Positions 49,679 to 58,627 of a DNA stretch of 64,000 nt are shown piece after piece. Source of the stretch: Qipengyuania xiamenensis. GTDB taxonomy: Bacteria > Pseudomonadota > Alphaproteobacteria > Sphingomonadales > Sphingomonadaceae. Under the pieces are notes generated by a model. It was not told the origin of the DNA. It was given only the letters and a program-made list of their open reading frames with translations, and ran no database searches. A program made the position numbers and the translations under genes. The stretch lies in assembly GCF_019711495.1 (NCBI RefSeq), contig NZ_JAIGNM010000001.1, positions 1,240,001 through 1,304,000 on the forward strand, in the 5' to 3' direction. The stretch's first letter is position 1. The number at the start of each line of letters is the position of its first letter.

Positions 49679-50290
49679 ATGATGAAGCTCACAACCCTCC
49701 TTCCCGCCGCCATGGCCTCGCTCGCACTCGCCGCCTGCGCGACTGCGCCCGGCCCGGTCGAGGTCACGCGCTTCGTCGCGCCCGAAACCGCCGGACAGCT
49801 TGCCCAGGGCACGGTCTTCGTCGCGAGCATGGACGGGAAGGACGACGACAGCCTGTTCCTCGCACCCTACAAGGCAGCGGTCGCGGCGGAACTCGTCCGC
49901 CTCGGCTACGCCGAGAGCGACCGCGAGAGCGCCGACCAGATCGCGACCGTCAGCCTCGAGAAATACGTACTCGAAGCAGGAGGCGGACGCCGTTCGCCGG
50001 TGAGCGTGGGCGTCGGTGGCAGCACCGGCACCTATGGCTCGGGCGTGGGTGTCGGCATCGGCATCAACCTTGGCGGCGGCGAACGCGACAAGGTCGGCAC
50101 CGAACTTGCCGTCACCATCCGCGATGCCGCTACGTCCGCCAGCCTGTGGGAAGGCCGCGCGGACTTCCGAGTGAAAGATAATTCCCCCCTTGCGCAATCA
50201 ACCGCCAACGCGCAGACGGTGGCCGCCGCGCTGTTCAGCGATTTTCCCGGCAACAATGGCGAAACCATAGAAGTAGAGGTCTCCGAGTGA
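49679..50290 (+). CDS. DUF4136 domain lipoprotein
   Basis: The protein of about 203 residues has a lipoprotein signal ([19 protein letters not shown], lipobox LAAC). The body is a DUF4136-like fold, with [35 protein letters not shown] and [16 protein letters not shown] glycine-rich loop with [20 protein letters not shown] lies in the middle. AAAGG precedes two ATGs (49679 and 49682); either may start translation. The end overlaps the GTG of the carboxypeptidase gene by 4 bp. Confidence 0.85.
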   Translation: MMKLTTLLPAAMASLALAACATAPGPVEVTRFVAPETAGQLAQGTVFVASMDGKDDDSLFLAPYKAAVAAELVRLGYAESDRESADQIATVSLEKYVLEAGGGRRSPVSVGVGGSTGTYGSGVGVGIGINLGGGERDKVGTELAVTIRDAATSASLWEGRADFRVKDNSPLAQSTANAQTVAAALFSDFPGNNGETIEVEVSE

Positions 50291-51426
50291 GCGATATCCG
50301 GATCGATTCAGCTTTCGACAGCGGCAACATCGAAGTCCTGTCGGTGGACGGCGCAACTGCGACGCTCGCCATTCCGCTGGATACGAACAGCGAGTTCAAG
50401 CAGTGGTTCCACTTCCGCGTCGCCGGCGCGAAGGGCCGCGAACTGGTGCTGAAGATCACGCAGCTTTCGGACAGCGCCTATCCCGATGGCTGGCCCGGCT
50501 ATGACGCCTGCGTATCGGAAGACCGCGATTACTGGGGCCGCGCCTCGTCATCCTACGACAAGGACGAGCAGGGCGGCACGCTGACGATCCGCTACACGCC
50601 CGCCAGCGACATCGCCTGGTTCGCCTATTTCGCACCCTATTCGATGGAACGTCACCACGACCTCGTCGCCGAGGCAGCTGCGTCTGAAGGTGTCGACCAT
50701 ATCGCTCTCGGCAATACGCTCGACGGACAGCCGATCGACTGCCTCGAAATGGGCGAAGGCAGCTTCAACGTGTGGCTCTATGCGCGCCAGCATCCGGGCG
50801 AGACGCAGGCGGAATGGTGGATGGAAGGCGCACTCGAAGTGCTCACCGATCCTGCAGACAGCGTCGGCCGCAAGCTGCGCCAGCGTTGCCGCCTGCACAT
50901 CGTGCCCAACTGCAATCCCGACGGCTCGCGCCGCGGCAACCTTCGCGTCAACGCAGCAGGTGCCAACCTCAACCGCGAGTGGGAAAACCCGACCGCCGAA
51001 CGCAGCCCCGAAGTGCTCGCGATCCGCAACCACATGGACAAGACCGGCGTCGATTTCGCCATGGACGTCCACGGTGACGAGGCGATCCCCGTCAGCTTCC
51101 TTGCCGGCTACGAAGGCATCCCCTCGTGGACCGACGAGCATGGCGAGCGCTACTACAGCTACGAGCGCATCCTCGACCGCCGCACCCCCGATTTCCAGAC
51201 CGAGTTCGGCTACACCAAGGCCGCTCCGGGCAAGGCAAATCTCTCGATGAGCACCACGCAGGTCGCCGAACGTTTCGGTGCGACCTCGATGACCCTCGAA
51301 ATGCCCTACAAGGACAACCACGCCGATCCCGAGCCCGAGCAGGGCTGGTCGCCGGAACGCTGCAAGATGCTCGCACGCGACTGCCTTGCGGCGCTGGTCG
51401 TGTGGCTGGACGCGCAGGACGCCTGA
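50287..51426 (+). CDS. M14-type cytosolic carboxypeptidase
   Basis: The 379-residue protein starts at GTG 50287. An N-terminal beta domain (about 120 residues) has [18 protein letters not shown]. The zinc carboxypeptidase domain then shows [20 protein letters not shown] (zinc His and Glu), [38 protein letters not shown] (third zinc ligand) and [11 protein letters not shown] with the catalytic glutamate. It is like the cytosolic carboxypeptidases (CCP/AGBL type) that trim C-terminal or side-chain glutamates; no bacterial substrate is known. It overlaps the DUF4136 lipoprotein gene. Confidence 0.9.
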   Translation: MSDIRIDSAFDSGNIEVLSVDGATATLAIPLDTNSEFKQWFHFRVAGAKGRELVLKITQLSDSAYPDGWPGYDACVSEDRDYWGRASSSYDKDEQGGTLTIRYTPASDIAWFAYFAPYSMERHHDLVAEAAASEGVDHIALGNTLDGQPIDCLEMGEGSFNVWLYARQHPGETQAEWWMEGALEVLTDPADSVGRKLRQRCRLHIVPNCNPDGSRRGNLRVNAAGANLNREWENPTAERSPEVLAIRNHMDKTGVDFAMDVHGDEAIPVSFLAGYEGIPSWTDEHGERYYSYERILDRRTPDFQTEFGYTKAAPGKANLSMSTTQVAERFGATSMTLEMPYKDNHADPEPEQGWSPERCKMLARDCLAALVVWLDAQDA

Positions 51427-51432
51427 CGCGCC

Positions 51433-52437
51433 TCAGCGCACGATCGGCCTCTTGAGTTCGATCGTGCGCGCGTCCGCATCGATCTCCACATCGCCGCCAT
51501 GCGGCAGGCTCAATTGCCCGCGGTGATGGCCGATATTCGCGCCCACGAATGCGGGAATCCCGAGCGGGGCGAGATACCTGTCGAGCACCTCGTCCAGCGT
51601 CAGTCCGGCATAGTCGGGGTCGTCCGAAGCGCAGTTGCGGCAGCGACCGAAAACCACGCCTGACGCCCTGCCGAGCACGCCTGACAGCGCAAGCTGCTGA
51701 AGCATGCGATCGATGCGGTATTCCTCCTCGTTCACGTCCTCGAGGAACAGGATCGCACCGTCGAAATCGGGCGTCCACGGCGTGCCCATCAAGGTCGAGA
51801 GCACGGTGAGGTTGCCGCCGAGCAGCCTTCCGCGGGCGCGCCCGGAAGTGATCGTCCGTCCGGTCGAGAGCTCGCCATCATCTGCCAGCACCGGTGTCTC
51901 GCCGGTGAAGCCTAGCCGCCAGAGGCTCTCCCAGCTCGCCTTCGGCCACGGGCTGCTCGCATTGGGCGCATGCAGCGTGGCAAATCCCGCCCGCGCAGCG
52001 ATCGCGAGATGCAGCGAGGTCGTATCGCTATAGCCGATGAGCAGCTTGGGATTGCGCGCGATCATGTCCCAGTCGAGCAGTTCGAGCAGGCGCGCGCCGC
52101 CCCAGCCGCCGCGGATCGCGAAGATTGCGGCGATATCGTCGTCGGCGAACATGGCATTGAGGTCGGCCGCGCGTTCGGCATCAGTTCCGGCAAGGTAGCC
52201 GTCGGTGCGTGCGACATTGGCGCCCACCTTCGGAACAAGGCCCATGCCGCTGACATTGTGCTGCGCAAATGCGATCTCGCCTTCCGAAACCGCACTGGCC
52301 GGAGCGATCAGGCCGACCGTGTCCCCGAGCGAAATGCGGCGCGCTATCCTCCGACCTCGCGCCAGCGCAGTCGCCGGTGAACCCAATGCCAAGGAGAAGG
52401 CTGCCATCGAGCCAAGTGCGCCGCGCCGGTCGATCAT
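51433..52437 (-). CDS. LD-carboxypeptidase (peptidase S66 family)
   Basis: The 334-residue protein begins MIDRRGALGSMAAFSLALG, which resembles a twin-arginine or Sec signal. The mature part has GDTVGLIAPASAVSEGEI, MFADDDIAAIFAIRGGWG, LLIGYSDTTSLHLAIAA with the nucleophilic serine, and LFLEDVNEEEYRIDRML with the catalytic glutamate. The histidine is in GANIGHHRGQLSLPHGG. It removes the terminal D-alanine from murein tetrapeptides during wall recycling. It is convergent with the M14 gene. Confidence 0.92.
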   Translation of the reverse strand: MIDRRGALGSMAAFSLALGSPATALARGRRIARRISLGDTVGLIAPASAVSEGEIAFAQHNVSGMGLVPKVGANVARTDGYLAGTDAERAADLNAMFADDDIAAIFAIRGGWGGARLLELLDWDMIARNPKLLIGYSDTTSLHLAIAARAGFATLHAPNASSPWPKASWESLWRLGFTGETPVLADDGELSTGRTITSGRARGRLLGGNLTVLSTLMGTPWTPDFDGAILFLEDVNEEEYRIDRMLQQLALSGVLGRASGVVFGRCRNCASDDPDYAGLTLDEVLDRYLAPLGIPAFVGANIGHHRGQLSLPHGGDVEIDADARTIELKRPIVR

Positions 52438-52478
52438 GCGACCGGTCCTAGCGGGAGGCAGGCAGCTAGGCCAGCGCC

Positions 52479-52652
52479 TCAGCTAGCGGCGAGTTTCTGC
52501 GCTACGCTCTCGGGGGTGCCGGTGACCAGCAGTGGCTGGCTCCCGATGATGCCGACCAGAGTCTGACCATTCTCGCCGATACGCAGCCATGCGACATTGC
52601 TCGCGACGACCATGTAATTGCCGCCGCGGGATTCGAGATGAACGAACTTCAT
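52479..52652 (-). CDS. Small hypothetical protein
   Basis: The 57-residue protein starts MKFVHLESRGGNYMVVASNV and has WLRIGENGQTLVGIIGSQPL. It is a small beta-rich soluble protein with no recognised family. The frame is open above to 52682, but the next ATG is at 52652. It is separated by 64 bp from cdd, same strand. Confidence 0.65.
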   Translation of the reverse strand: MKFVHLESRGGNYMVVASNVAWLRIGENGQTLVGIIGSQPLLVTGTPESVAQKLAAS

Positions 52653-52716
52653 TGGGCTCACTCCGGACGCACTTTGCGCCACGAAATCCAGCTAGCCGAA
52701 ACAAGTGAAGAAAGGC

Positions 52717-53133
52717 TTAGTCGAGGCTTGCGGGGCCGAAGGCGTCGGGCAGCAATTCGCTCAGACGAACGCGGCGCACTTCCTTGGGGCCGACACACAG
52801 GACGAGCGGATCGGTGCCGCCCAGTTGCGCCAGCTCGTTGAGCACCTGGCGGCAGCGCCCGCATGGCGTGATCGGCGCATCGCCGCCCTTGTCGAGCGGG
52901 CCCGTGACCGCGACCGCTTCCAGACCGCCGCGCACGCCATCGGCCATCGCCTTCGACACCGCGACCGTCTCTGCACACAGCGCGAGGCCGTAGCTCGCAT
53001 TCTCGATATTCGTGCCCGTGACCACGCTGCCATCGGAAAAGCGCAGCGCGCTGCCCACGGCAAAGCTGGAATAGGGCGAATAGGAGTTCTCGGCGGCGCC
53101 GCGTGCGGCAGCGATCAGCTCTTCATCGGTCAT
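52717..53133 (-). CDS. cdd: Cytidine deaminase
   Basis: The 138-residue tetrameric type enzyme deaminates cytidine to uridine in pyrimidine salvage. It has YSPYSSFAVGSALRFSDG, NIENASYGLALCAETVAV (zinc cysteine and catalytic glutamate) and TPCGRCRQVLNEL, with the other zinc cysteines, all typical of the short CDA class. It follows the GH25-like gene by 10 bp. Confidence 0.95.
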   Translation of the reverse strand: MTDEELIAAARGAAENSYSPYSSFAVGSALRFSDGSVVTGTNIENASYGLALCAETVAVSKAMADGVRGGLEAVAVTGPLDKGGDAPITPCGRCRQVLNELAQLGGTDPLVLCVGPKEVRRVRLSELLPDAFGPASLD

Positions 53134-53143
53134 GCGCCCACCC

Positions 53144-53851
53144 CTAGGGTCGCACGACCAGCCAGCGCAAGGGCTTCTCTGCCGCTTCGCTGGCGTAGGC
53201 CGAATTGGCGGTCCACACGGTCCATGGCCGCCCGCCGTAATCGGGCTCCGTCATGTTGCCATCGAGCCAGAGCGCGCGTTCGAGCCGGCGTGCCGGGCGA
53301 TAGCGTCGTTCGAATTCTTCGCCAGGAGCAAGCACCACCGGCGCTTCGGTATGCGATTCGATCTGGTTCACTAGCGTCAGCAGCTCGCTCTGGACCGCAG
53401 CCTCCGACACGCGCTCGAAGCACTGGTCGGCGGTCCGCGTGAGGCGGATCGCAGGCGGCAGCAGTTCCGCATCGCGGGGGACGATCGTGACGTAATTGGC
53501 CGATTGCCCGTCTGCGGTTTCGCAAGGGTCGAACAGGTGGACCGCGCCGACCTGCAGTCCGGCTTCTCGGGCAGCTTCGAGATTGCGCGAGAAATTGGCG
53601 TCCTTTCCGCGCGCGCCGCGACTGGCCTCGAGGTAGACGAAGCCCGCACCCAGCCCCTTGAGCACTTCGAAATCGACGGCGCCGTCGCCCTCGCCGACAA
53701 GCGCGCCCTGGTCGGGATAGACCGCCTCGTCGGGCCGCCAGCCGCGCTGTTCGTATTGGAGCCAGAGCCAGTAGCCACCACCGATCAGTGCCAGCAGCAG
53801 CGCCAGCTTCACGATCAGCCCGAGACGGCTCTTCTTCTTCCTGCGCGCCAT
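53144..53851 (-). CDS. GH25 (lysozyme-like) family protein lacking the catalytic acid residues
   Basis: The 235-residue protein has one membrane segment (LGLIVKLALLLALIGGGYWL) and a GH25-type barrel: VDFEVLKGLGAGFVYLEASR, ANFSRNLEAAREAGLQVGAV and ERALWLDGNMTEPDYG. The normal start D-x-S-x-x-Q-G is replaced by YPDQGAL, the KATEG turn by LEASRG, and the D-x-E pair by IRLTRT in the strand PPAIRLTRT. The usual acids are gone, so muramidase activity is unlikely; it may bind the wall instead. It follows the UPF0262 gene by 4 bp. Confidence 0.8.
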   Translation of the reverse strand: MARRKKKSRLGLIVKLALLLALIGGGYWLWLQYEQRGWRPDEAVYPDQGALVGEGDGAVDFEVLKGLGAGFVYLEASRGARGKDANFSRNLEAAREAGLQVGAVHLFDPCETADGQSANYVTIVPRDAELLPPAIRLTRTADQCFERVSEAAVQSELLTLVNQIESHTEAPVVLAPGEEFERRYRPARRLERALWLDGNMTEPDYGGRPWTVWTANSAYASEAAEKPLRWLVVRP

Positions 53852-53855
53852 CGCC

Positions 53856-54359
53856 TCAGCCCTTGATGTGGAGCACGCAGATCAGCGTGAAGAGGCGGCG
53901 CGCAGTCGCGAAATCGGTCTCGACCTTGCCATCGAGCCGTTCGAGCAGGAGTTCGGCGGCGCGGTTGTGAATGCCGCGCCGGGCCATGTCGATCGTCTCG
54001 ATCTCGCCCGGGGTCGCCTTGCGGATCGCCTGGTAATAGCTGTCGCAGATCGCGAAATATTCGCGGATCGGACGGCGGAAACGCGCAAGGCCGAGGAGCA
54101 ATTCCTCGATCACCACGTCGTCCGTATCGGCAATCGTGAGCAAAAGGCGCCCGTCACGCACGGCGAGGCGCAGGTGATAGGGCCCGTTGGCGCCGCGCTC
54201 TGCCGCGCGCACCGGCTTGAAGGTATTTTCCTCGATCAGGTCGAAGATGGCGATGCGCCGTTCCTGTTCGATATCGGCATTGCGCCAGATGATCGTCTCC
54301 TCGTCGAGCTCGATCTTCGCAATGCGCTGGTCGCCGGATGAGGATACGGAATCGGTCAT
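53856..54359 (-). CDS. UPF0262 family protein
   Basis: The 167-residue protein is a single-domain conserved family found only in alphaproteobacteria. It starts MTDSVSSSGDQRIAKIELDE and contains IIWRNADIEQERRIAIFDLI, HLRLAVRDGRLLLTIADTDD, RRPIREYFAICDSYYQAIRK and ARRLFTLICVLHIKG. The frame extends upstream, but the family starts here. It heads a run with the GH25-like gene and cdd. No function has been shown. It is divergent from dnaB. Confidence 0.92.
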   Translation of the reverse strand: MTDSVSSSGDQRIAKIELDEETIIWRNADIEQERRIAIFDLIEENTFKPVRAAERGANGPYHLRLAVRDGRLLLTIADTDDVVIEELLLGLARFRRPIREYFAICDSYYQAIRKATPGEIETIDMARRGIHNRAAELLLERLDGKVETDFATARRLFTLICVLHIKG

Positions 54360-54498
54360 TGTTCGAAGGCTGCTTTCGCAACTGCGAGCATGCGGGGCAA
54401 GGGGGCATGTTTTCATCCCCGATATCCACAAGCGGCTGCGACAAATCCGCACGCCCAACCGCTTGATGCCGGAGTCCGGCTCGGACATGGTGCCGCGC

Positions 54499-56022
54499 AT
54501 GGCCGACACCGATCTCCTTTTTCCCGCTACCGATTCGACTCCTGCCAAGGACGTGCAGGGCCAGACCCTGCCCAGCAACGTCGAGGCAGAGGCCGCATTC
54601 CTTGGCGCGGTGCTGATCGACAACCAGGTCGTGCAGGAGCTCAATACGCCGCTCCAGCCGCATCATTTCTTCGAACCGGTGCACCAGCGCATCTACGAGC
54701 GGATACACAAGCTGATCGATCGCAATTCGGTCGCGACGCCGGTGACGCTGAAGCCCTATTTCGAAAGCGACGAGGCCCTGAAGCAGCTCGGCGGCGTGAC
54801 CTATCTCGCGCAGCTGACCGCCGACGGACAGGGCCTGCTCGCGACCGGCAAGCTGGCCGAACAGATCTACGACCTTGCGCTGCTGCGCGAACTGGTCAGC
54901 GTCGGCCGCAACCTCGTCGAAGGCGCACTGGACACCTCCGAAGAAGTCGCGCCGATGGACAAGATCAGCCAAGCGGAGGCCGATCTCTACAAGGTCGCCG
55001 AGGGCGCAACGACGGGTAGCGAGGCGCAGGATTTCCGCACCGCCGCGCTCGGCGCGCTGAAGATGGTCGAGGCCGCGATCAATTCGGGCGGCAAGTTCTC
55101 AGGCAAGACCACCGGCCTCGAAACGGTCAACGACAAGACCTCCGGCCTGCACAATTCCGACCTTATCATCCTCGCCGGGCGTCCCGGCATGGGCAAGACC
55201 TCGCTTGCCACCAACATCGCGTTCAACGCGGCGCGCCGCCTGATGGACGACAAGAAGATCGGCATCGAGGGCGAGGATTCGCCCGGCGCCGCCACGGCCT
55301 TCTTCAGCCTGGAAATGAGCGCCGACCAGCTGGCCACGCGTATCCTTGCCGAGACCGCAGAGATCTCATCGGAAAAGCTGCGTTCGGGTAAGCTGTCGAA
55401 GGAGGAATTCCAGCGCCTGTCCTTCGCCAGCCAGGAACTGAACGAACTCCCGCTATACATCGACGACACGCCCGGCCTCACCATCGGTTCGCTGCGCACG
55501 CGCGCACGACGGTTGAAGCGCCGGCACGACATCGGCCTCGTCATCGTCGACTATTTGCAGCTGCTGCAGGGTTCGGGCCGCGCGAACGACAATCGTGTGA
55601 ACGAAATCTCGGAGATCAGCCGAGGCCTCAAGACGCTCGCCAAGGAGCTGCACGTCCCCGTGATTGCGCTTTCGCAGCTCAGCCGTGCGGTGGAGCAGCG
55701 CGAGGACAAGCGCCCGCAGCTGTCCGACTTGCGCGAATCCGGCTCGATCGAGCAGGACGCCGACATGGTCTGGTTCATTTTCCGCGGCGAATATTACCAC
55801 AACGCGCTGAAGCCCGACACGCCTGACGAGACCAGCAGCGAGGACGTGCGCCAGAAATATGCCGACTGGGAAGCGCGCCACCTCGAGCTGGTCAACCGCG
55901 CCACTTTGATCGTCGCCAAGCAGCGTCACGGTTCGACCGGCAATGTCCCGCTGCTGTTCCAGAGCGAGTTCACCAAGTTCACCTCGCCCGAAATGCGCGG
56001 CGGCTACGAGGATTACGAATAA
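54499..56022 (+). CDS. dnaB: Replicative DNA helicase DnaB
   Basis: The 507-residue helicase has an N-terminal primase/DnaA interaction domain (LPSNVEAEAAFLGAVLIDNQ, HHFFEPVHQRIYERIHKLID) and a RecA-like ATPase domain. The latter shows ILAGRPGMGKTSLATNIAFN (Walker A, about residues 226-240), ATAFFSLEMSADQLATRIL and IGLVIVDYLQLLQGS (Walker B), with the arginine finger region ALSQLSRAVEQREDKRPQL and ESGSIEQDADMVWFIFRGEY. No intein is present. The start at 54499 is preferred; ATGs at 54487 and 54469 are possible. dnaA is 29 kb away. Confidence 0.96.
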   Translation: MADTDLLFPATDSTPAKDVQGQTLPSNVEAEAAFLGAVLIDNQVVQELNTPLQPHHFFEPVHQRIYERIHKLIDRNSVATPVTLKPYFESDEALKQLGGVTYLAQLTADGQGLLATGKLAEQIYDLALLRELVSVGRNLVEGALDTSEEVAPMDKISQAEADLYKVAEGATTGSEAQDFRTAALGALKMVEAAINSGGKFSGKTTGLETVNDKTSGLHNSDLIILAGRPGMGKTSLATNIAFNAARRLMDDKKIGIEGEDSPGAATAFFSLEMSADQLATRILAETAEISSEKLRSGKLSKEEFQRLSFASQELNELPLYIDDTPGLTIGSLRTRARRLKRRHDIGLVIVDYLQLLQGSGRANDNRVNEISEISRGLKTLAKELHVPVIALSQLSRAVEQREDKRPQLSDLRESGSIEQDADMVWFIFRGEYYHNALKPDTPDETSSEDVRQKYADWEARHLELVNRATLIVAKQRHGSTGNVPLLFQSEFTKFTSPEMRGGYEDYE

Positions 56023-56025
56023 GGC

Positions 56026-57213
56026 CTAGATGCCGAGGTTGGTGCGCCGGGTGACGGTGTAGTCGATTACGGACACCAGCACCCAGCCGAGCGACCAGCG
56101 GATGCGGTTCCACAGGGTCGCGCGCTTGCGGTGCTTTTCCAGCGTAATTTCCTCCGATGCCTCGATGTGCTGCGTGACGAACTCGCGCATCCGGTCGGCC
56201 AGCGCCTTGTCCTCGATCCGCAGCATGATCTCGAGGTTCAAATATAGACTGCGCATGTCGAAATTGGCGCTGCCCATGTAGACGGCATCATCCAGCACCA
56301 GCAGCTTCGTGTGCAGCTTGCAGGGTGAGAATTCCCAGATCTTCGCCCCGCGCTTGAGCAGGTATTTATAGAGTGACCGGGTCGCCCCGATGGTGGCGCC
56401 ATTGTCGCTCTTGGCGGCCATCAGCAGGCGCGTCTCGCCCTGCCTAGCCACTCCCGCGATCCGCTTGAGCAAGGTATAGGGCGGCGAGAAATAGGCCATG
56501 AAGATATCGAGCTTCGAACCTTCCTTCATGTCCTGCGATATGCGCCGCGCCCAGGTCGACAACCCGCGGGTCGGCCCGCCGACGAGCCAGCGCGCGCGGC
56601 CCGATCCGGACTTCCACTCCCAGTTGCGAACCGTCTTGGTAATTGCGCGGAAATGCGCCCGGTCGTCATCGGTCCACTCACGCAGCTTGGCGAACCAGTC
56701 GTTGAGACCCTCGACCCCGTCGCCCTCGATATGGATCGCCAGGTCGTTCCAGCCATTGCGTTCTGGCGGCGCGAAGTAATCGTCCTCGATATTGAAACCG
56801 CCGAACATCGCCCGCTCGCCATCGGCGATGACCATCTTCTGGTGGTTGCGAATGAGGTAGCGCATCGACCAGCGCGGGCTGAAGAAGAGATAGCACCCAC
56901 CACACTCCACCAGCGGCTTGAGGAATTTCTCCGTAGCCGAGGCGCCGAAGCGGTCGATGATCAGCGTGACGTCGACACCGCGCGAGGCCGCCTCGCAGAG
57001 CGCATCGCGCAGTTCGGTCGAGACGTCGTCCTCGGCAAAGATGTAGAAGCAGACATCGAGCGTGTGCTTTGCCGAGCGGACCAGTTCCATCAGCGCTTTG
57101 CGCCGGTCATCGCCTGCCGGATAGAAGGTGAGCGACTGGCCCTGCGCCTCCACCGAAAAGGGCGGCGGATCGCGAAACGCGACCGGTACGGCTTGAGTGG
57201 CTGGCTCTCCCAT
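56026..57213 (-). CDS. Phospholipase D-like (cardiolipin synthase type) protein
   Basis: The 395-residue protein has two HKD motifs: NHQKMVIADGERAMFGGFNI and HTKLLVLDDAVYMGSANFD. GSAN/GGFN follow the motifs, and it has RGVDVTLIIDRFGASATEKF. The fold catalyses transphosphatidylation, as in cardiolipin synthases, but it lacks the two N-terminal membrane segments of ClsA, so it is like the soluble ClsB type. The substrate is probably phospholipids in the membrane. It is convergent with dnaB (3 bp apart). Confidence 0.88.
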   Translation of the reverse strand: MGEPATQAVPVAFRDPPPFSVEAQGQSLTFYPAGDDRRKALMELVRSAKHTLDVCFYIFAEDDVSTELRDALCEAASRGVDVTLIIDRFGASATEKFLKPLVECGGCYLFFSPRWSMRYLIRNHQKMVIADGERAMFGGFNIEDDYFAPPERNGWNDLAIHIEGDGVEGLNDWFAKLREWTDDDRAHFRAITKTVRNWEWKSGSGRARWLVGGPTRGLSTWARRISQDMKEGSKLDIFMAYFSPPYTLLKRIAGVARQGETRLLMAAKSDNGATIGATRSLYKYLLKRGAKIWEFSPCKLHTKLLVLDDAVYMGSANFDMRSLYLNLEIMLRIEDKALADRMREFVTQHIEASEEITLEKHRKRATLWNRIRWSLGWVLVSVIDYTVTRRTNLGI

Positions 57214-57328
57214 GTGCCAGATGCTTTAGCGCGTGCAGCGAAAGGCGCAAATCCTTGACTATTTCGCCCCGCGACCCTATCTGCTCCGCTCTTTCCGAGA
57301 TTCTCGAACTTATTACACCGGAGTGCCC

Positions 57329-57673
57329 ATGGCGCGCGTTACCGTCGAAGATTGCGTAGACAAGGTTCCCAACCGTTTCGATCTCGTCCTGCTGGCTGCC
57401 CAGCGGGCACGTGAAATTTCGGGCGGTGCGGAAATCACGCTCGATCGTGACCGTGACAAGAACCCCGTCGTCGCCCTGCGCGAAATCGCGGAACAGACGG
57501 TCAAGCCGAAGGACCTCAAGGAAGCTGCAATCACCAACCTGCAGAAGATCCTTCCGGACGACGATGACGAGATGGATGAAGTCGGCTCGCTGAGCCAGTC
57601 GGCCGAAGCCCTGCGCATCACCGCATCGGCACCGACCCGTTCGACTTCGATCGGGGCAGACTACGAAGGCTGA
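57329..57673 (+). CDS. rpoZ: DNA-directed RNA polymerase subunit omega
   Basis: The 114-residue protein starts [20 protein letters not shown] and has [40 protein letters not shown], the standard omega core that chaperones the beta' subunit. The C-terminal 30 residues are acidic, then serine- and threonine-rich. It ends at a clear terminator. Confidence 0.97.
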   Translation: MARVTVEDCVDKVPNRFDLVLLAAQRAREISGGAEITLDRDRDKNPVVALREIAEQTVKPKDLKEAAITNLQKILPDDDDEMDEVGSLSQSAEALRITASAPTRSTSIGADYEG

Positions 57674-57697
57674 TCCTTCGGGCTTGCTGCAAACATG

Positions 57698-57726
57698 AAA
57701 ACCCGCCCCTCACCGGGCGGGTTTTT
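57698..57726 (+). terminator. rpoZ intrinsic terminator
   Basis: AAAACCCGCCC and GGGCGGGTTTT form a stem with a short loop, followed by TCATT. It can also serve the convergent desaturase gene. Confidence 0.92.
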
Positions 57727-57740
57727 CATTTGGCGAACCA

Positions 57741-58523
57741 TTATTTGCGAAACGGAAGCAGCAGGCTCCAGACCAGCGCATAGGGGCGCTTGTCCTGGTA
57801 TTCCTCGAGCCCGATCGTAAGCTCGCCCTGTCCCTTGCCGACGTAAGTACCGAAAAGGCGATCCCAGCCTGACAGCAGCGTGCCGTAATTGCTGTTGGTC
57901 TCGCGCTCGATGGTGGAATGATGGATCCGGTGCATGTCGGGCGTCACCAGTACCGCGCGGACCGGTCCCTCCAATGCGCGGGGCAGCGCGAAGTTCGCAT
58001 GGGTGAAGAGCGTGGCGAGGTTGAAGACCAGCTCAAACAGGAAAACGCCCCAGACCGGCAGCCCCAGCGCGACCACGACCGTCATCTTGAAAACCATGCT
58101 CGCCACGATCTCTATGGGGTGGAACCGCGCCGCGGTCGTCACGTCGAAGGCAGGGTCAGAATGGTGGACCTTGTGCAGGCGCCAGAGCAGGGGGATCCGG
58201 TGGGTCGCCCAGTGCTGGACATAGAGAGCGAGGTCCATAGCCACGATGGCAGCGATGATCCCGGCCCATTGCGGTATGTCGAACTGGTTGAGCACCCCCC
58301 AGCCGCGTTCCTGCGCCAGCGCCGCCGCACCGACCATCAGCAGCGGGACCAGCAGGCGCACCGCCAGCGTGTCGATGGCAAAGAGCGCCAGATTGGTCAC
58401 CCAGCGCTTGCCGCGCGGTGCGCGACGCGCCGGTGCCACGAGCTCGATCCCCGCAAACAGGGCGAACACCCCCGCCATTGCACCAAGGGCGTATAACTCA
58501 GCCGATGTGCCGATGGCGTCCAT
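57741..58523 (-). CDS. Sterol desaturase / fatty acid hydroxylase family protein
   Basis: The 260-residue membrane protein has four or five predicted membrane segments. The three di-iron histidine motifs are HWATHRIPLLWRLHKVHHSD (HxxxH and HxxHH) and HRIHHSTIERETNSNYG (HxxHH). These proteins hydroxylate or desaturate lipids at a di-iron centre in the inner membrane. In sphingomonads relatives act on carotenoids or sphingolipids; the substrate here is unknown. Confidence 0.9.
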   Translation of the reverse strand: MDAIGTSAELYALGAMAGVFALFAGIELVAPARRAPRGKRWVTNLALFAIDTLAVRLLVPLLMVGAAALAQERGWGVLNQFDIPQWAGIIAAIVAMDLALYVQHWATHRIPLLWRLHKVHHSDPAFDVTTAARFHPIEIVASMVFKMTVVVALGLPVWGVFLFELVFNLATLFTHANFALPRALEGPVRAVLVTPDMHRIHHSTIERETNSNYGTLLSGWDRLFGTYVGKGQGELTIGLEEYQDKRPYALVWSLLLPFRK

Positions 58524-58627
58524 GTCCGGCTTTTCGCAAGGCGGCCACGGTGTCGCAAGTCCAATCGTAGCGGTTTGCGTCTGCGCAATGGCGGCCTATG
58601 ATGCATCGGCACGGCAAGGGGGATTTC

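Noticed and set aside
54499-56022. Intein in DnaB
   Set aside because: The length (507 residues) and the uninterrupted Walker A and B motifs show no insertion.
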